DNA from: an uncultured Mycoplasmatota bacterium
GTDB taxonomy: Bacteria > Bacillota_I > Bacilli_A > RF39 > UBA660
Assembly: GCA_947296775.1 (NCBI GenBank)
Contig: CAMYRF010000089.1
Coordinates: 1 to 5,068, forward strand
Length of the DNA: 5,068 bases
Direction of reading: 5' to 3'
Part shown: one piece after another, positions 4,915-5,068 of the stretch
Position numbering within the stretch: position 1 is the stretch's first letter
How the letters are laid out: the number at the start of each line of letters is the position of its first letter
The notes under the pieces: generated by a model
Told to the model about the DNA's origin: nothing
The model's input: only the letters and a program-made list of their open reading frames with translations
Databases searched by the model: none
Program-made: the position numbers and the translations under genes

Positions 4915-5068
4915 ATGTTAAAAGTTTATGTATTTAGATTGTATCTAAATGATAGACAAAGAAAGATTATAAATCAAACAATAGGTAATTCTAGATTTAT
5001 ATATAATTACTTTTTAGATGATAAAGTAAAAGATTTAAGCTTAAGAAAATGGGAATGTCCAGAATGTC
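4915..5068 (+). pseudogene. tnpB: TnpB with large in-frame internal deletion, cut by window edge
   Basis: The 51 visible codons begin MLKVYVFRLYLNDRQRKIIN, followed by TIGNSRFIYNYFLD. This is the standard N-terminus of IS200/IS605-type TnpB, the RNA-guided nuclease ancestral to Cas12. Intact proteins continue for about 270 more residues. Here the next residues are DKVKDLSLRKWECPEC, the segment at the start of the C-terminal zinc ribbon that lies just before the last RuvC motif. The fusion is near residue 35 and keeps the frame. Missing are most of the WED/REC and RuvC regions, including the first two of the three RuvC acidic residues. The third (in the usual HxRDxNA segment) would lie beyond the window. 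The gene cannot encode an active nuclease of the known type. Promoter and ribosome site are intact, so a ~100-residue product with a zinc ribbon could be made. No TnpA is visible. Recognition is from motif memory; the deletion is inferred from the expected order. Confidence 0.72.

Overview
The window is very AT-rich and uses the standard bacterial code: TGG is Trp and TGA does not occur inside the genes. It has strong GGAGG/GGGGG-type ribosome binding sites and TATAAT promoters. Together with the protein families present (a DUF5305-type membrane protein, a U32 peptidase with a DUF3656 region, an RNHCP zinc protein), this points to a low-GC Bacillota chromosome, probably an uncultured gut-type Clostridia or Bacilli lineage. 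The lineage is inferred; no rRNA or marker gene is present.

Layout. From 22 to 1107 (+) lies a DUF5305-type protein with two membrane segments. It converges on a long U32 peptidase / RlhA-like gene (1130-3313, -), and a bidirectional hairpin sits in the 22-bp gap between them. A compact divergent promoter region (about 3314-3409) serves the U32 gene on one side and a small RNHCP zinc-ribbon protein (3410-3730, +) on the other. Next comes an unrecognised membrane-anchored helical protein (3784-4491, +), which has its own extended -10 promoter and ends in a clear intrinsic terminator (4490-4514).

From about 4520 to the end the DNA changes to mobile-element debris. A minus-strand fragment (4626-4808) looks like an IS91-type (Y2 rolling-circle) transposase in which a central segment and a C-terminal CxxC segment are joined in frame. 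Next to it, on the plus strand, is the start of a TnpB gene (4915 to the window edge). Its first ~35 residues run straight into the C-terminal zinc-ribbon segment, so most of the nuclease, including the first two RuvC acidic residues, is missing. This short TnpB still has a near-consensus promoter and a strong ribosome binding site. Imperfect dyads flank the IS91-type fragment at 4579-4613 and 4836-4872, and may be remnants of element ends.

The four intact genes do not form an obvious single pathway. The U32 protein is probably an RNA-modifying or protease-like Fe-S enzyme, the RNHCP protein a small metal-binding protein of unknown role, and the other two are membrane-anchored surface proteins. 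The most unusual part of the window is the pair of neighbouring, in-frame, internally deleted transposase genes at its right end.
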